Below the pieces are notes generated by a model. The model was not told the origin of the DNA and ran no database searches. It saw only the letters and a program-made list of their open reading frames with translations. The position numbers and the translations under genes are program-made. From NCBI GenBank assembly GCA_031263015.1, contig JAISGN010000021.1, positions 1 to 64,000 of the forward strand: a stretch of DNA of 64,000 bases, given 5' to 3'. The stretch comes from Bacteroidales bacterium. Lineage in GTDB: Bacteria > Bacteroidota > Bacteroidia > Bacteroidales > P3. Positions 45,137 to 54,283 of the stretch are shown one piece after another. Within the stretch, counting starts at the first letter, position 1; each line of letters opens with the position of its first letter.

Positions 45137-46066
45137 ATGTTAGGATTTATAGACAAAATACGGCAGGCAATCTTCAAAGGCTCAATAGTAGATGAGTTCA
45201 TACGGGACACATCCGTTGATTTGTTGCGACAGATGAGCGTAAGCCGAATGCGAGACAGCATTCTGTCATCACGGGAAGCAGGAATAACGGACGAAAAGTA
45301 TGCTTCGTGCGATTTAATCGTCTCTTTAACGTCTTACGGCAAGAGAATACATGACGTATCTTTGACGATTGAAAGCCTGATGAGGCAAACACTCAAGCCA
45401 AACAAGATTATATTATGGTTATCGGAAGAAGAATTTAATCTCAACAACCTTCCTCGCATTCTTTGCAGGCAAATGGAACGGGGATTGACGATAGAATTTT
45501 GCAGAGACTTGCGTTCATACACCAAACTCGTGCATTCCATTTTGCGATTTCCCGATGATATCATCATAACTGTTGATGACGACGTGCTGTATCAGCAGGA
45601 TTTAATAGAGAATCTGCTTAACGGATACAGGCAACAGCCGAAGATGATACACTTTTGCAGAGGGCATAGAATGAAATTAGATAAGGCTAATATGCCGCAG
45701 CCTTATATGAAATGGGAATTCGGTATCAATGACGAGCAGGTAAGCAACAGGAATTTCTTTCTTGGTATAGGCGGCGTGTTATATCCTCCGCATTCGCTGC
45801 ATACAGATGTTACGGACGCAAACCTTTTTATGAATTTAGCTCCATTTGCTGATGATGTATGGTTTAATGCTATGGCTATGCTCAAAGGAACTTTGAGTCG
45901 CAAGGTTTTCACACATAATTATTATGGAAGGGGCAAAGATTTTATTGATATGGACTTTGAGACCCAGCAAACGACCGCTCTGTTTAATATTAACGCCGAA
46001 AAAAACGACAAACAGATAAAAGACGTCTTTGAACGCTACAATCTTTACTCTCTCATAAGGTCTTAA
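45137..46066 (+). CDS. Putative glycosyltransferase (GT-A-like)
   Basis: A 309-residue soluble protein. LIVSLTSYGKRIHDVSLTIESLMRQ, KIILWLSEEEF and the DxD-type IITVDDDVLY (about residues 148-157) fit a GT-A fold; FADDVWFNAMAM matches the later catalytic acidic region. The first 50 residues form a basic helical extension. Acceptor and sugar are unknown. It is last in the argS-methyltransferase-glycosyltransferase run, and a phased array begins 7 bases after its stop. Confidence 0.75.
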   Translation: MLGFIDKIRQAIFKGSIVDEFIRDTSVDLLRQMSVSRMRDSILSSREAGITDEKYASCDLIVSLTSYGKRIHDVSLTIESLMRQTLKPNKIILWLSEEEFNLNNLPRILCRQMERGLTIEFCRDLRSYTKLVHSILRFPDDIIITVDDDVLYQQDLIENLLNGYRQQPKMIHFCRGHRMKLDKANMPQPYMKWEFGINDEQVSNRNFFLGIGGVLYPPHSLHTDVTDANLFMNLAPFADDVWFNAMAMLKGTLSRKVFTHNYYGRGKDFIDMDFETQQTTALFNINAEKNDKQIKDVFERYNLYSLIRS

Positions 46067-46073
46067 TGGAACA

Positions 46074-46178
46074 GGATTTTGTTCGGTAAAAATAAAACGC
46101 CGTTTGGCTAAAATAAAACAGCCTTTCATTCGCACGAAAGGCTGCTTTATTTTCCTCAAAGGCTGTTTGGTTAAAATG
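46074..46178. repeat. 21-bp-phased array, five units, between convergent genes
   Basis: Units begin at 46074 (degenerate), 46095 (AAACGCCGTTT), 46116 (AAACAGCCTTT), 46137 (AAAGGCTGCTT) and 46158 (AAAGGCTGTTT). Spacers are GGTAAAAATA, GGCTAAAATA, CATTCGCACG, TATTTTCCTC and GGTTAAAATG. Confidence 0.9.
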
Positions 46179-46220
46179 ATACAAGGTAGTATCTTGCCCC
46201 AACCTGATTTTGCCGCTGCC

Positions 46221-47459
46221 TTACAGGCTTTTGTCGTTGTTTTTCCAGATATAATGAAGAAAACGCTGCACAACAGGCACGTGTTCTATGAGAAACACGC
46301 ACAAAGAGCATATAAGAATGGAGAAAAAGACCACAGCAAAAGTTATATCCCTTATCATATCGCCCTGAGGCAGCCCCAACTGAGCCGGGATTGAGGCTAA
46401 AACAGCCGTAGCCAGCCCTTTCGGAATCATAGAGGCTATTATGCTCCTGTCAAAAGTGTTTGCGGTTTTAGGAGAACAGAATTTCGCAACGACAATACGA
46501 GCAATGAGCAGAATGAATGTTATTGTGATGCCGATAATAAGCGACATAAGGTTGTCGAAAGTAATAGACAGCCCGATATAGACAAAGAACAGAGTCTTTA
46601 AAAAGAATACTATTTCACCGATAAAACTTTCCTCGTGTTCGTTTAGCGTTAAGGCTTCTTTGTTCTGCTGAAAGCGTTCAAGGAAACGAAATTGGAAATA
46701 TTCCATGTTTGCAATCGTTATGCCGAAAGCAAGGACGGCTATCGCCCCACTAAATCCCATAACCTCTACAACGCCGTAAATGAAGAATAAATAAGCAGGG
46801 GTGAGAAACATAGAGTTCCTTAATTTGCGCACTCTTTCCAATAAACTTGCCCAAACCAAAGCCGAGCCGAATCCTACGATGGATGCAATCACGAAAGAAG
46901 CAACTAAATTGCCTATAACCTTACCTATTTGCAATCCTTCGTCCAATTTGGCGGCATCAATCAATGCAAGGGTGGCTACAAGGCAAATAACATCGCTCAG
47001 AGCGGACTCAAGCACAAGAGCAGTCTTGGTTTGAGAGCCTATTTTAAGGTAATTCGTCATAGGGATAACAACAGCCGCTGCCGTGCCGCTTAGTGCGGAG
47101 CCGATAATAAAACTGTTTATCACGCTAAGACCAAACAATATGCAGGCAATAGCAGAGAAGACTATCGTCAATACAACATTTGTCAGCGTCAATCTTACTG
47201 TTGTCTTCCATGATCTTTGCAAATCGGCAATGCTTATGTCAATTGCTCCCTCAAAAAGTATGACTACTAATGTTATTGTGGTGAATACCTCGCCGACAGA
47301 GCCGAAATCTTTAACCGAAACCAACTTTAACAGTGGTCCTATCACGATTCCTATCACCATTAGCAACAATACGTCCGATACTTTCTTCTTGCTGAAAATC
47401 ATTGAGAAGAAATGTGCGGCGAAAACCAATAATCCTAAGAATACAAGCGTCTCTCCCAT
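46221..47459 (-). CDS. Cation:proton antiporter (CPA family)
   Basis: A 412-residue inner-membrane protein with about 12 hydrophobic segments. VVVILFEGAIDISIADLQRSWK, GTAAAVVIPM and LVLESALSDVICLVATLALIDA are characteristic of Na+/H+ exchangers; the last contains the ion-binding acidic residues. RSIIASMIPKGLATAVLASIPAQLGL is the family's C-terminal signature. It lacks cytoplasmic TrkA domains. It probably exports Na+ or K+ for pH and salt balance. It lies 12 bases after dnaX, so they are probably co-transcribed. Confidence 0.88.
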   Translation of the reverse strand: MGETLVFLGLLVFAAHFFSMIFSKKKVSDVLLLMVIGIVIGPLLKLVSVKDFGSVGEVFTTITLVVILFEGAIDISIADLQRSWKTTVRLTLTNVVLTIVFSAIACILFGLSVINSFIIGSALSGTAAAVVIPMTNYLKIGSQTKTALVLESALSDVICLVATLALIDAAKLDEGLQIGKVIGNLVASFVIASIVGFGSALVWASLLERVRKLRNSMFLTPAYLFFIYGVVEVMGFSGAIAVLAFGITIANMEYFQFRFLERFQQNKEALTLNEHEESFIGEIVFFLKTLFFVYIGLSITFDNLMSLIIGITITFILLIARIVVAKFCSPKTANTFDRSIIASMIPKGLATAVLASIPAQLGLPQGDMIRDITFAVVFFSILICSLCVFLIEHVPVVQRFLHYIWKNNDKSL

Positions 47460-47471
47460 AAATAATAAGTC

Positions 47472-49154
47472 TTAATAATCTATTCCTGCATCAAAAAATG
47501 CCCGTAATTTGTGCAAAGCCGGTGCTTTTTCAGCCAAATAATTATATTTATCTATCGGTTGATAAGGTTTGGCTTCCGTTTCAGTCGATTTTAAGCGGTC
47601 AATAATATTAAAATTCTTGACCTCGGTTTTATCTCTTATTGTTTTAACGATTTCTTGTTTGACCTTGATAAATTCTTCTCGCATATGAGTGTCGTTAAAC
47701 ATCATTGTAATGGTATTATTACCATTGTTTATAGGTTCAATATTGCTTAATACAAAAAAAATATTTGCATTCGTTTCCTTTATTTGAGCCAACAAATCCT
47801 TCCATACAACGTTAAATCCATCCCAATCAAGGTTCTTTGCAATTTCTGTCTCATCCGAGCGTTTTTTGTTCTCAATTGCCAACGTCTGTGTCGGATTTAC
47901 GGACAACGGACTGCGAAAAGAGGTATTTATTTTCAAATCTACCTTTTGTTCTTCTTCTTTTGGCGGCTCGTTATCGGCTAATTCCTTTTTTTTTTCTTCC
48001 GCTTGAGCATTGTTTGTTTGAGAAGCGGCAGCGGAAACGGGATTAGGTGCAGGTGAAGGCTTGTTTGCCAAACTTGCCATCCGCAATAAATTTAATTCTA
48101 CGCACAATCGTTTGTTTGAAGTGTCTTTGTATTCTATTGCACAGGCGTTAGCAATTCCAAGACACTTCAAAATAAAACCATTAGGGCTGCTTTGAGCCTG
48201 ACGAAGATACTTTTCCTTGATGCTATCGCTCACTTCCAATAAATCCAACGTGCTTACATCTTTTGAAACAAGCAGATTGCGAAAATGATTAGCCAATCCG
48301 TTAATAAAATGATTGCCTTCAAAACCTTTTTGCAGGATTTCGTTGTACATCAACAGCACATTGGAAATATCTCCTGCGAGAAAACTATCCACAAACTTGA
48401 AATAATAGTCATAATCCAAGATATTAAGATTCTCAATCGCCGCCTGATAGGTGAGATTACCTTGTGTGAATGACACCATCTGGTCAAACATTGAAAGAGC
48501 ATCACGCAAGCCGCCGTCAGCCTTTTGTGCTATCACATCCAAAGCCTCTTTCTCGGCATTAACACCTTCTTTCTCTGCGATATATTGAAGATGTGAGGCA
48601 ATATCATCAGGTTTTATTCTGTGGAAATCAAATATCTGACAACGGGAAAGAATGGTTGGCATTATTTTATGCTTCTCCGTTGTAGCCAATATAAACTTTG
48701 CGTAAGCAGGAGGCTCTTCCAGCGTCTTCAAAAACGCATTAAATGCCGCTATTGTGAGCATATGAACCTCATCAATGATGTAAATTTTATATTTTCCTTC
48801 GTGAGGCGGAATATAAACCTCTTTTACCAGTTCTCTAATGTCATCTACGGAATTGTGAGACGCCGCATCCAACTCTATGATGTTGAAAGAAGCCGAACGA
48901 TTGAAAGATTGGCAACTCTCACACTCGTTACAAGCCTCGTAATCGGCTGTAGGATGCTGACAATTGATTGTTTTGGCTAAAATTCTTGCACATGTAGTCT
49001 TGCCGACGCCTCTCGGACCGCAAAACAAAAAAGCCTGCGCAAGTTGATTGTTCTTTAAGGCATTTTGGAGCGTTGTCGTAATGTGCGATTGCCCGACAAC
49101 CGAATGAAAATCAGTTGGTCTGTATTTGCGAGCCGAAACAATATAATTATCCAT
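47472..49154 (-). CDS. dnaX: DNA polymerase III subunit gamma/tau
   Basis: Clamp-loader ATPase that opens the sliding clamp and links polymerase cores. Walker A GPRGVGKT is at residues 46-53, followed by the four-Cys zinc module (Cys65, 75, 78, 81), Walker B IYIIDEVHML and the SRC arginine-finger motif in TILSRCQIF. The linker after residue about 370 is rich in Asn/Pro/Glu. 560 residues, normal. Frameshift-made gamma is not evident from an obvious A-run slippery site. Confidence 0.95.
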   Translation of the reverse strand: MDNYIVSARKYRPTDFHSVVGQSHITTTLQNALKNNQLAQAFLFCGPRGVGKTTCARILAKTINCQHPTADYEACNECESCQSFNRSASFNIIELDAASHNSVDDIRELVKEVYIPPHEGKYKIYIIDEVHMLTIAAFNAFLKTLEEPPAYAKFILATTEKHKIMPTILSRCQIFDFHRIKPDDIASHLQYIAEKEGVNAEKEALDVIAQKADGGLRDALSMFDQMVSFTQGNLTYQAAIENLNILDYDYYFKFVDSFLAGDISNVLLMYNEILQKGFEGNHFINGLANHFRNLLVSKDVSTLDLLEVSDSIKEKYLRQAQSSPNGFILKCLGIANACAIEYKDTSNKRLCVELNLLRMASLANKPSPAPNPVSAAASQTNNAQAEEKKKELADNEPPKEEEQKVDLKINTSFRSPLSVNPTQTLAIENKKRSDETEIAKNLDWDGFNVVWKDLLAQIKETNANIFFVLSNIEPINNGNNTITMMFNDTHMREEFIKVKQEIVKTIRDKTEVKNFNIIDRLKSTETEAKPYQPIDKYNYLAEKAPALHKLRAFFDAGIDY

Positions 49155-49256
49155 AGCCTTTACAATTTATTGATATATCTGTTTGCGAAATTACTAATTT
49201 ATTTTGAATTACGCCCTGCAAGTATCGGACGGATGTTAGCAGATACCGCACAGACG

Positions 49257-49361
49257 TTGCTTTGTTTTGTGCGAACAAAAGGCTGTTTTAGAAAAATGAA
49301 ACAGCCTTTCATTCGCACAAAACAGCGTTTTATTTTTCTAAAACAGCCTTTGGTTAGCGTC
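49257..49361. repeat. 21-bp-phased array, five units, between divergent genes
   Basis: Units begin at 49257 (degenerate), 49278 (AAAGGCTGTTT), 49299 (AAACAGCCTTT), 49320 (AAACAGCGTTT) and 49341 (AAACAGCCTTT). The spacer TAGAAAAATG and the later TATTTTTCTA are reverse complements of each other except for the outer base. The 344-base gap between dnaX and rimP also holds the rimP promoter and a leader hairpin. Confidence 0.92.
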
Positions 49362-49388
49362 TTGTGCCGTAATATGGTAGCGAAATGC

Positions 49389-49417
49389 TTGTAATTGAAA
49401 AAAAAAGCGTATCTTTG
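49389..49417 (+). promoter_or_regulatory. Promoter of the rimP-nusA-infB operon
   Basis: TTG at 49389-49391, 18 bases, TATCTTTG at 49410-49417. The spacing is one base shorter than usual. The transcript would start near 49424, leaving a 75-base leader. Confidence 0.65.
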
Positions 49418-49442
49418 CACTCTGATAACGGAATGTGATAGG

Positions 49443-49463
49443 GGGACGCTGAGCGTTCCTTTT
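49443..49463 (+). promoter_or_regulatory. Attenuator-like hairpin in the rimP-nusA-infB leader
   Basis: GGGACGCT (49443-49450) can pair with AGCGTTCC (49452-49459) to give a stem of about seven pairs with a tight loop, followed at once by TTTT. It sits between the promoter and the rimP start. Confidence 0.5.
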
Positions 49464-49498
49464 GTTATAAATAGAATGTTGATAAAGGATTAGAGACT

Positions 49499-49747
49499 AT
49501 GGTTGGTAAAGAAAAAGTTTTGGAGGCGGCATCGCAAGCATGCGAAATGGTAAATGAAGCAAAAGGCTCTGCTATCAGTGTTTCCAAAGTTACAGTCAAT
49601 AAAGCAAACAATATTGTTGTCTTTTTGAATAACGAAAACGGCGTTACGATTGACGATTGTGCTAATGTATCTAAGGCTTTTGAGACATTGATTGACCGAG
49701 AGGCTGAGGACTATTCTTTAACCGTCTCGTCAATGGGCAGTAACTAA
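49499..49747 (+). CDS. rimP: Truncated RimP: N-terminal domain only
   Basis: Ribosome maturation factor RimP helps assemble the 30S subunit. The 82-residue product matches only the N-terminal domain: NNIVVFLNNENGVTIDDCANVSKAFETLIDREAEDYSLTVSSMG aligns with the conserved vDsd.Gv.iddC..vSr.ie..ld. pattern. The usual Gly-Leu/Ser-Pro-Phe-Lys stretch and the C-terminal SH3-like domain (about 65-70 residues) are absent. Only 38 bases separate the stop from nusA, so the missing domain is deleted and not frameshifted. Position upstream of nusA-infB supports the identity. Confidence 0.8.
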   Translation: MVGKEKVLEAASQACEMVNEAKGSAISVSKVTVNKANNIVVFLNNENGVTIDDCANVSKAFETLIDREAEDYSLTVSSMGSN

Positions 49748-49785
49748 CAAAGATAGACGTAGAATAACAAAATAATAAAATATAT

Positions 49786-51051
49786 ATGGAACTTGGCAGT
49801 TTAGTAGATAGTTTTGCAGAATTTAAGGACTCTAAAAATATTGACAGAGAAACCTTGATGAACATCTTAACTGATGTCTATAAAGCACTTCTTGCAAAAA
49901 AATACGGCAATGCGGATAATTTTGATATTATTATCAACCCTGACAGAGGCGATTTTGATATTTATCGCAACAGAACCATAGTTGCCGATGGCGAAGTGGA
50001 GGATGAAAATACGCAGATAGCCTATTCGGAAGCCATAAAGGTTGCTCCTGACTTTGAAATAGGGGAGGAGTTATCGGAAATAGTGCCTTTTGATATCTTT
50101 GGGCGTAGAGAAATTCTTTCTATAAGACAAACGCTCGTCGCAAAGGTGCAGGAGTATGAGCGAGTAACGATATTTAATAAGTATAGTGAGAAAAAGGGCG
50201 AGATAATCATTGCAGAGGTTCATCAGGTGTGGAAGCGAGAAGTTATGTTGCTTGATGAGGAGGGCGTAGAGTTATCTTTACCGAAAGAAGAGCAAATACC
50301 GATGGGAGCAGATAGGAAAGGAGGTGATGTTTTTCGCAAGGGTGATACAATCAAAGCAGTGGTTTTGTCCGTTACAATGAGGAATGGAGTGCCTAAAATA
50401 ATAGTTTCAAGAGTTTCTCCTATATTTTTGGAGCGTTTATTTGAGCAAGAGGTGCCTGAAATCTATGATGGATTGATAACAATTAAGGATATAGTGCGGC
50501 AACCGGGCGAAAGAGCAAAAGTAGCCGTTGAAACATATGATGACAGAATTGATCCTGTTGGCACATGTGTTGGTATAAAAGGTTCAAGGATTCATGGTAT
50601 TGTTAAGGAACTGCACAATGAAAATATTGATGTGGTGCCTTATACATCTAATATGGAGTTGTATATTGCCCGTGCTTTGAATCCTGCTAAGGTTGATTCG
50701 GTTCATCTTTATCCCGAAGAGAAAAAGGCAGATGTTTATATGAATCCCGATCAGGTATCGTTGGCAATAGGTAAAGGAGGTTTTAATATACGTCTGGCAA
50801 GCAAACTGACTGGCTATACTATTGAGATTTATCGTAACGAAGAGATTAATTATGATGATGTCTTACTTGATGAGTTCTCCGATGAAATAGAGCAATGGGT
50901 TATTGATGTTTTGAAATCTATCGGTTGTGATACGGCTAAGGATGTTCTTGCTTTGTCTGTATCCGATTTGGAACAAAGAACGGACTTGGAACCCGAGACA
51001 ATAAAAGATGTTTTAGACATTTTGCAGGCAGAATTTGAAGAAGAAGAATAA
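49786..51051 (+). CDS. nusA: Transcription termination/antitermination protein NusA
   Basis: Binds RNA polymerase and nascent RNA to control pausing, termination and antitermination. The NusA N-terminal domain (about 1-130) is followed by S1 (VHQVWKREVMLL region), two KH domains (KVAVETYDDRIDPVGTCVGIKGSRIHGIVKELHNENIDVV and VSLAIGKGGFNIRLASKLTGY) and an acidic C-terminus with one helix-hairpin-helix-like repeat. 421 residues, typical for the phylum. It lies between rimP and infB (17 bases to infB). Confidence 0.96.
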   Translation: MELGSLVDSFAEFKDSKNIDRETLMNILTDVYKALLAKKYGNADNFDIIINPDRGDFDIYRNRTIVADGEVEDENTQIAYSEAIKVAPDFEIGEELSEIVPFDIFGRREILSIRQTLVAKVQEYERVTIFNKYSEKKGEIIIAEVHQVWKREVMLLDEEGVELSLPKEEQIPMGADRKGGDVFRKGDTIKAVVLSVTMRNGVPKIIVSRVSPIFLERLFEQEVPEIYDGLITIKDIVRQPGERAKVAVETYDDRIDPVGTCVGIKGSRIHGIVKELHNENIDVVPYTSNMELYIARALNPAKVDSVHLYPEEKKADVYMNPDQVSLAIGKGGFNIRLASKLTGYTIEIYRNEEINYDDVLLDEFSDEIEQWVIDVLKSIGCDTAKDVLALSVSDLEQRTDLEPETIKDVLDILQAEFEEEE

Positions 51052-51068
51052 TAAGATAAAAATAAATT

Positions 51069-53942
51069 ATGGCGGAAGAAAAGCAACAGGTTTATAGACT
51101 GCAAAAGGTTGCAAAGGAATTCAACGTAAGTATAACTACGATAGCTGATTATTTACGTAAAAAGGGGCATACAATAGATATTAATCCTAATGCAAGGATT
51201 GAACAGGAAGATTATGACCTTATTGCAACACAGTTTAAGACGGATAGCCAACTTAAATTGGAGGCAGATAAGGCAAAATTGATTGTAGAGAGACCTGTAA
51301 AGGAGAAAGAGAACCCTAAAGAGGAAAAAGAACAACCAAAACAGCAAGAAGTTCAAGTAAAAGAAGAATTACAAGAAGAGGCTGCTGATATAGAACAAGA
51401 ACAATATCCGCCAAAATCTATAAAGGAAAAGCCTGCAAAGAAATCCGATCCTATTGAAGAAGAAAAGTCAGAACAAAGCGAGATAAAACAGCATTCTAAT
51501 AAATCAAAGACGAAAGAAGATACCAAACAATCTACGGTGAATGAGCCTATCGTATTGGGTAAAATAGATTTGGCTTCATTGATGGATAATAAACCGAATA
51601 AAAAGAAGACAAAGGAGGAACGGGAGAAAGAAAGAATAGATATTCGTCGCCAAGAACGTGAGGTAAGTGAGCAACTTATTCGTCAGAAATCACAAGAAAG
51701 ACAAAAAGAAGCACAGAAGCAAGAGACACAACAGCCACAGGAGGAAGATAAACCAAAAGAATTTATTAAGACTCAATATGTAAAACTCACCGGACCTATT
51801 GTCGTGGGTGAGAAAATAGACCTTAATACTCTTGCAGAAAAGCCGAGAACACCATTTAATAAAGATAAAAATGCGGCAGGTAAGAAGGAAAAAAGGAAAA
51901 GGCAAAAGATAACCACAAAAGTTGATATCAATAAGCCTTTCGCTCCTTCTAATGAGACGAAAGCAGATAAAAAAAGACCACAAAGCGATTTTAATAAGTC
52001 AAAAAATAACAAAAAGAAACCTGAACATAAGGAAATTGACAGCAATGAAATAGAGCGTTTGGTTAAAGAAAATTTGGCTCGCTTATCTACTGCCGGTGGA
52101 AAATCCAAAACTTCAAAGCACAAAAGAGAAAAGCGTAAAGAAATACAGCAGCATCTTCAGGAAGAGATTCAAGCTGAAATGCAAAGTAAGAATATTCTTA
52201 AAGTAACCGAATTTGTAACAGCCAATGAATTGGCAACAATGATGGCTATTGATGTAACAAAGGTTATTTCCGCCTGTATGACTTTGGGAATATTCGTATC
52301 AATCAATCAGAGAATAGATGCTGAAACTATTCAATTAATCGCTGATGAGTTTGGATTTAAAGTTGAATTCGTTGATGCGGATGTTGCGGAAGCGTTAGCA
52401 GATGAAGAGAAAGATAATCCGGAAGACCTTGTTGCCAGAGCACCTATTGTTACCGTTATGGGGCACGTTGATCATGGTAAAACATCTCTTCTTGATTATA
52501 TAAGAAATGCTCACGTTATTGCAGTAGAAGCGGGTGGTATTACTCAACACATTGGTGCTTACGAGGTAACCCTTCCTAAGAGTGGAAAGAAAATAACATT
52601 CCTTGACACGCCTGGACATGAGGCTTTCACAGCAATGCGTGCCAGAGGAGCAAAGGTTACAGACATCGCAATCATCGTTGTTGCCTGTGATGACAAGATA
52701 ATGCCGCAAACAATAGAAGCAATTAACCACGCACAGGCAGCAGGTGTGCCTATAGTCTTTGCATTGAATAAGATTGACAAGCCAGGTGCCGATCCCGACA
52801 GAATAAAAACCGAACTCGCCAATATGAATTTGCTTGTTGAGGAATGGGGAGGTAAATATCAGTCACAGGAAATCTCGGCAAAAAAAGGAACAAATGTTGA
52901 TTTGCTTTTGGAAAAAGTTTTGTTGGAAGCCGAAATTCTTGACCTGAAAGGCAATCCTAATAAAAGAGCAAAGGGAACTATCATAGAATCTTCCCTTGAC
53001 AAAGGACGCGGATATGTTGCAAAGATACTTGTAGAAGATGGCACGATATCGCAAGGAGATATGGTTTTGGCGGGTTCAACTTACGGCAAGGTCAAAGCAA
53101 TGTACAATGAACACAATCAAACAGTCAAATCGGCAGGACCTTCTACGCCTGTTTTATTACTTGGTTTGAATGGCGCCCCTCAGGCTGGAGACACCTTCAA
53201 CGTTATGGAAAACGATAAGGAAGCAAAGGACCTTGCGACAAGACGTACTCAGTTGCAAAGAGAACAGGGTTTGCGTACGCAGAAACATATTACTCTTGAC
53301 GAGATTGGCAGACGTATTGCAATTGGAGACTTCAAAGAGTTGAATCTTATAGTAAAAGGTGATGTTGATGGCTCTGTTGAGGCATTGTCCGACTCGCTTT
53401 TGAAACTTTCAACCGAAGAAGTAATGGTAAATGTGATACATAAATCAATCGGACAAATCACAGAATCGGATGTATTGCTTGCAACGGCGTCCAATGCTAT
53501 CATTATAGGCTTCCAAGTCCGCCCTTCGGTTGCAGCACGTAAGTTAGCCGAGCAGGAACAGGTGGATATACGGCTTTATTCCGTTATTTACAACGCTATC
53601 AACGAACTTTCGGATGCTATAAAAGGCATGTTGGCTCCTGAAATTCAGGAAAAAATTGTTGCTAACCTTGAAATACGCGATACATTTAAGATTTCAAAAG
53701 TCGGAACGATTGCGGGATGTATTTGTATTGACGGAAAAATCAATCGCAATACCAAAGTACGTATAATAAGAGACGGAATAGTGGTTTATAGCGGCAAATT
53801 GGCGTCGTTAAAACGCTTTAAAGATGATGTAAAAGAGGTTGTGATGGGGCAGGACTGCGGCTTGAACATTGACGGCTTTAACGACATAAAAGTAGGTGAT
53901 ATAGTTGAGGGCTATGAAGAGATAGAAGTGGCTCGAAAGTAA
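51069..53942 (+). CDS. infB: Translation initiation factor IF-2
   Basis: GTPase that positions initiator tRNA on the 30S subunit. Residues 1-60 form an IF2 N-terminal helical domain ([24 protein letters not shown]). A long Lys/Glu/Gln-rich linker reaches about residue 370. The G domain has GHVDHGKTS near 463, DTPGHEAF and NKID. Domains II-IV end in [13 protein letters not shown]. At 957 residues the long linker is usual in Bacteroidota. tRNA-Arg starts 4 bases after the stop. Confidence 0.97.
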   Translation: MAEEKQQVYRLQKVAKEFNVSITTIADYLRKKGHTIDINPNARIEQEDYDLIATQFKTDSQLKLEADKAKLIVERPVKEKENPKEEKEQPKQQEVQVKEELQEEAADIEQEQYPPKSIKEKPAKKSDPIEEEKSEQSEIKQHSNKSKTKEDTKQSTVNEPIVLGKIDLASLMDNKPNKKKTKEEREKERIDIRRQEREVSEQLIRQKSQERQKEAQKQETQQPQEEDKPKEFIKTQYVKLTGPIVVGEKIDLNTLAEKPRTPFNKDKNAAGKKEKRKRQKITTKVDINKPFAPSNETKADKKRPQSDFNKSKNNKKKPEHKEIDSNEIERLVKENLARLSTAGGKSKTSKHKREKRKEIQQHLQEEIQAEMQSKNILKVTEFVTANELATMMAIDVTKVISACMTLGIFVSINQRIDAETIQLIADEFGFKVEFVDADVAEALADEEKDNPEDLVARAPIVTVMGHVDHGKTSLLDYIRNAHVIAVEAGGITQHIGAYEVTLPKSGKKITFLDTPGHEAFTAMRARGAKVTDIAIIVVACDDKIMPQTIEAINHAQAAGVPIVFALNKIDKPGADPDRIKTELANMNLLVEEWGGKYQSQEISAKKGTNVDLLLEKVLLEAEILDLKGNPNKRAKGTIIESSLDKGRGYVAKILVEDGTISQGDMVLAGSTYGKVKAMYNEHNQTVKSAGPSTPVLLLGLNGAPQAGDTFNVMENDKEAKDLATRRTQLQREQGLRTQKHITLDEIGRRIAIGDFKELNLIVKGDVDGSVEALSDSLLKLSTEEVMVNVIHKSIGQITESDVLLATASNAIIIGFQVRPSVAARKLAEQEQVDIRLYSVIYNAINELSDAIKGMLAPEIQEKIVANLEIRDTFKISKVGTIAGCICIDGKINRNTKVRIIRDGIVVYSGKLASLKRFKDDVKEVVMGQDCGLNIDGFNDIKVGDIVEGYEEIEVARK

Positions 53943-53946
53943 GTAT

Positions 53947-54018
53947 GCTCCCATAGTTCAAGGGATAGAACGGAAGTTTCCTAAACTTTAAATGTAGGTT
54001 CGAGTCCTACTGGGAGTA
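53947..54018 (+). tRNA. tRNA-Arg (anticodon CCU)
   Basis: 72 bases. The acceptor GCTCCCA pairs with TGGGAGT (first pair G-U); the D arm is GTTC/GAAC; the anticodon stem GAAGT/ACTTT closes TTCCTAA with anticodon CCU, reading AGG; the T arm is GTAGG-TTCGAGT-CCTAC; discriminator A. CCA is not encoded. It is probably processed from the infB transcript. Confidence 0.93.
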
Positions 54019-54041
54019 CAAATGCAAGATATCATAATTTG

Positions 54042-54083
54042 ATACGTCGTTTCATTTTTATGGAACGACGTTTTTATTTTATC
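54042..54083. repeat. 21-bp-phased array, two units, forming a terminator hairpin
   Basis: Cores ATACGTCGTTT at 54042 and GAACGACGTTT at 54063 are mirror images around the spacer CATTTTTATG, so ACGTCGTT pairs with AACGACGT (54044-54071). The T-rich second spacer follows. It acts as the probable terminator of rimP-nusA-infB-tRNA-Arg. Confidence 0.85.
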
Positions 54084-54188
54084 AATCCTGTGTTGCACAA
54101 ACAGATTGCCCTTTTCTTTACAATAAAGATATGTATCCGCCCAATATTACTATGTATCTCACAGACAATATCTTCTTTCCCAAAAATG

Positions 54189-54262
54189 AAAGGCTGTTTT
54201 AATTTAATGAAACAGCCTTTTGGAAAAATAAAAGGCTATTAGAAAATAACTAATAGCCCTTT
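54189..54262. repeat. 21-bp-phased array, four units
   Basis: Cores at 54189 (AAAGGCTGTTT), 54210 (AAACAGCCTTT), 54231 (AAAGGCTATTA) and 54252 (AATAGCCCTTT). Spacers are TAATTTAATG, TGGAAAAATA and GAAAATAACT. The last two cores form the terminator hairpin of the gene on the minus strand. Confidence 0.9.
54222..54262 (-). terminator. Terminator of the FadL-like gene
   Basis: On the minus strand GGCTATTAG (54258-54250) pairs with CTAATAGCC (54242-54234), followed by a T-rich tail. It lies 26 bases after the stop codon. Confidence 0.75.
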
Positions 54263-54283
54263 CTAAATACGAATAATTAGATA

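Noticed and set aside
45836-46394. Small ORFs on both strands over the array at 46074
   Set aside because: Both owe their length to the 21-bp period and run into the neighbouring genes out of frame.
49499-49785. Frameshift as the cause of the short RimP
   Set aside because: Only 38 bases lie between the stop and nusA, so the missing domain cannot be encoded in another frame.
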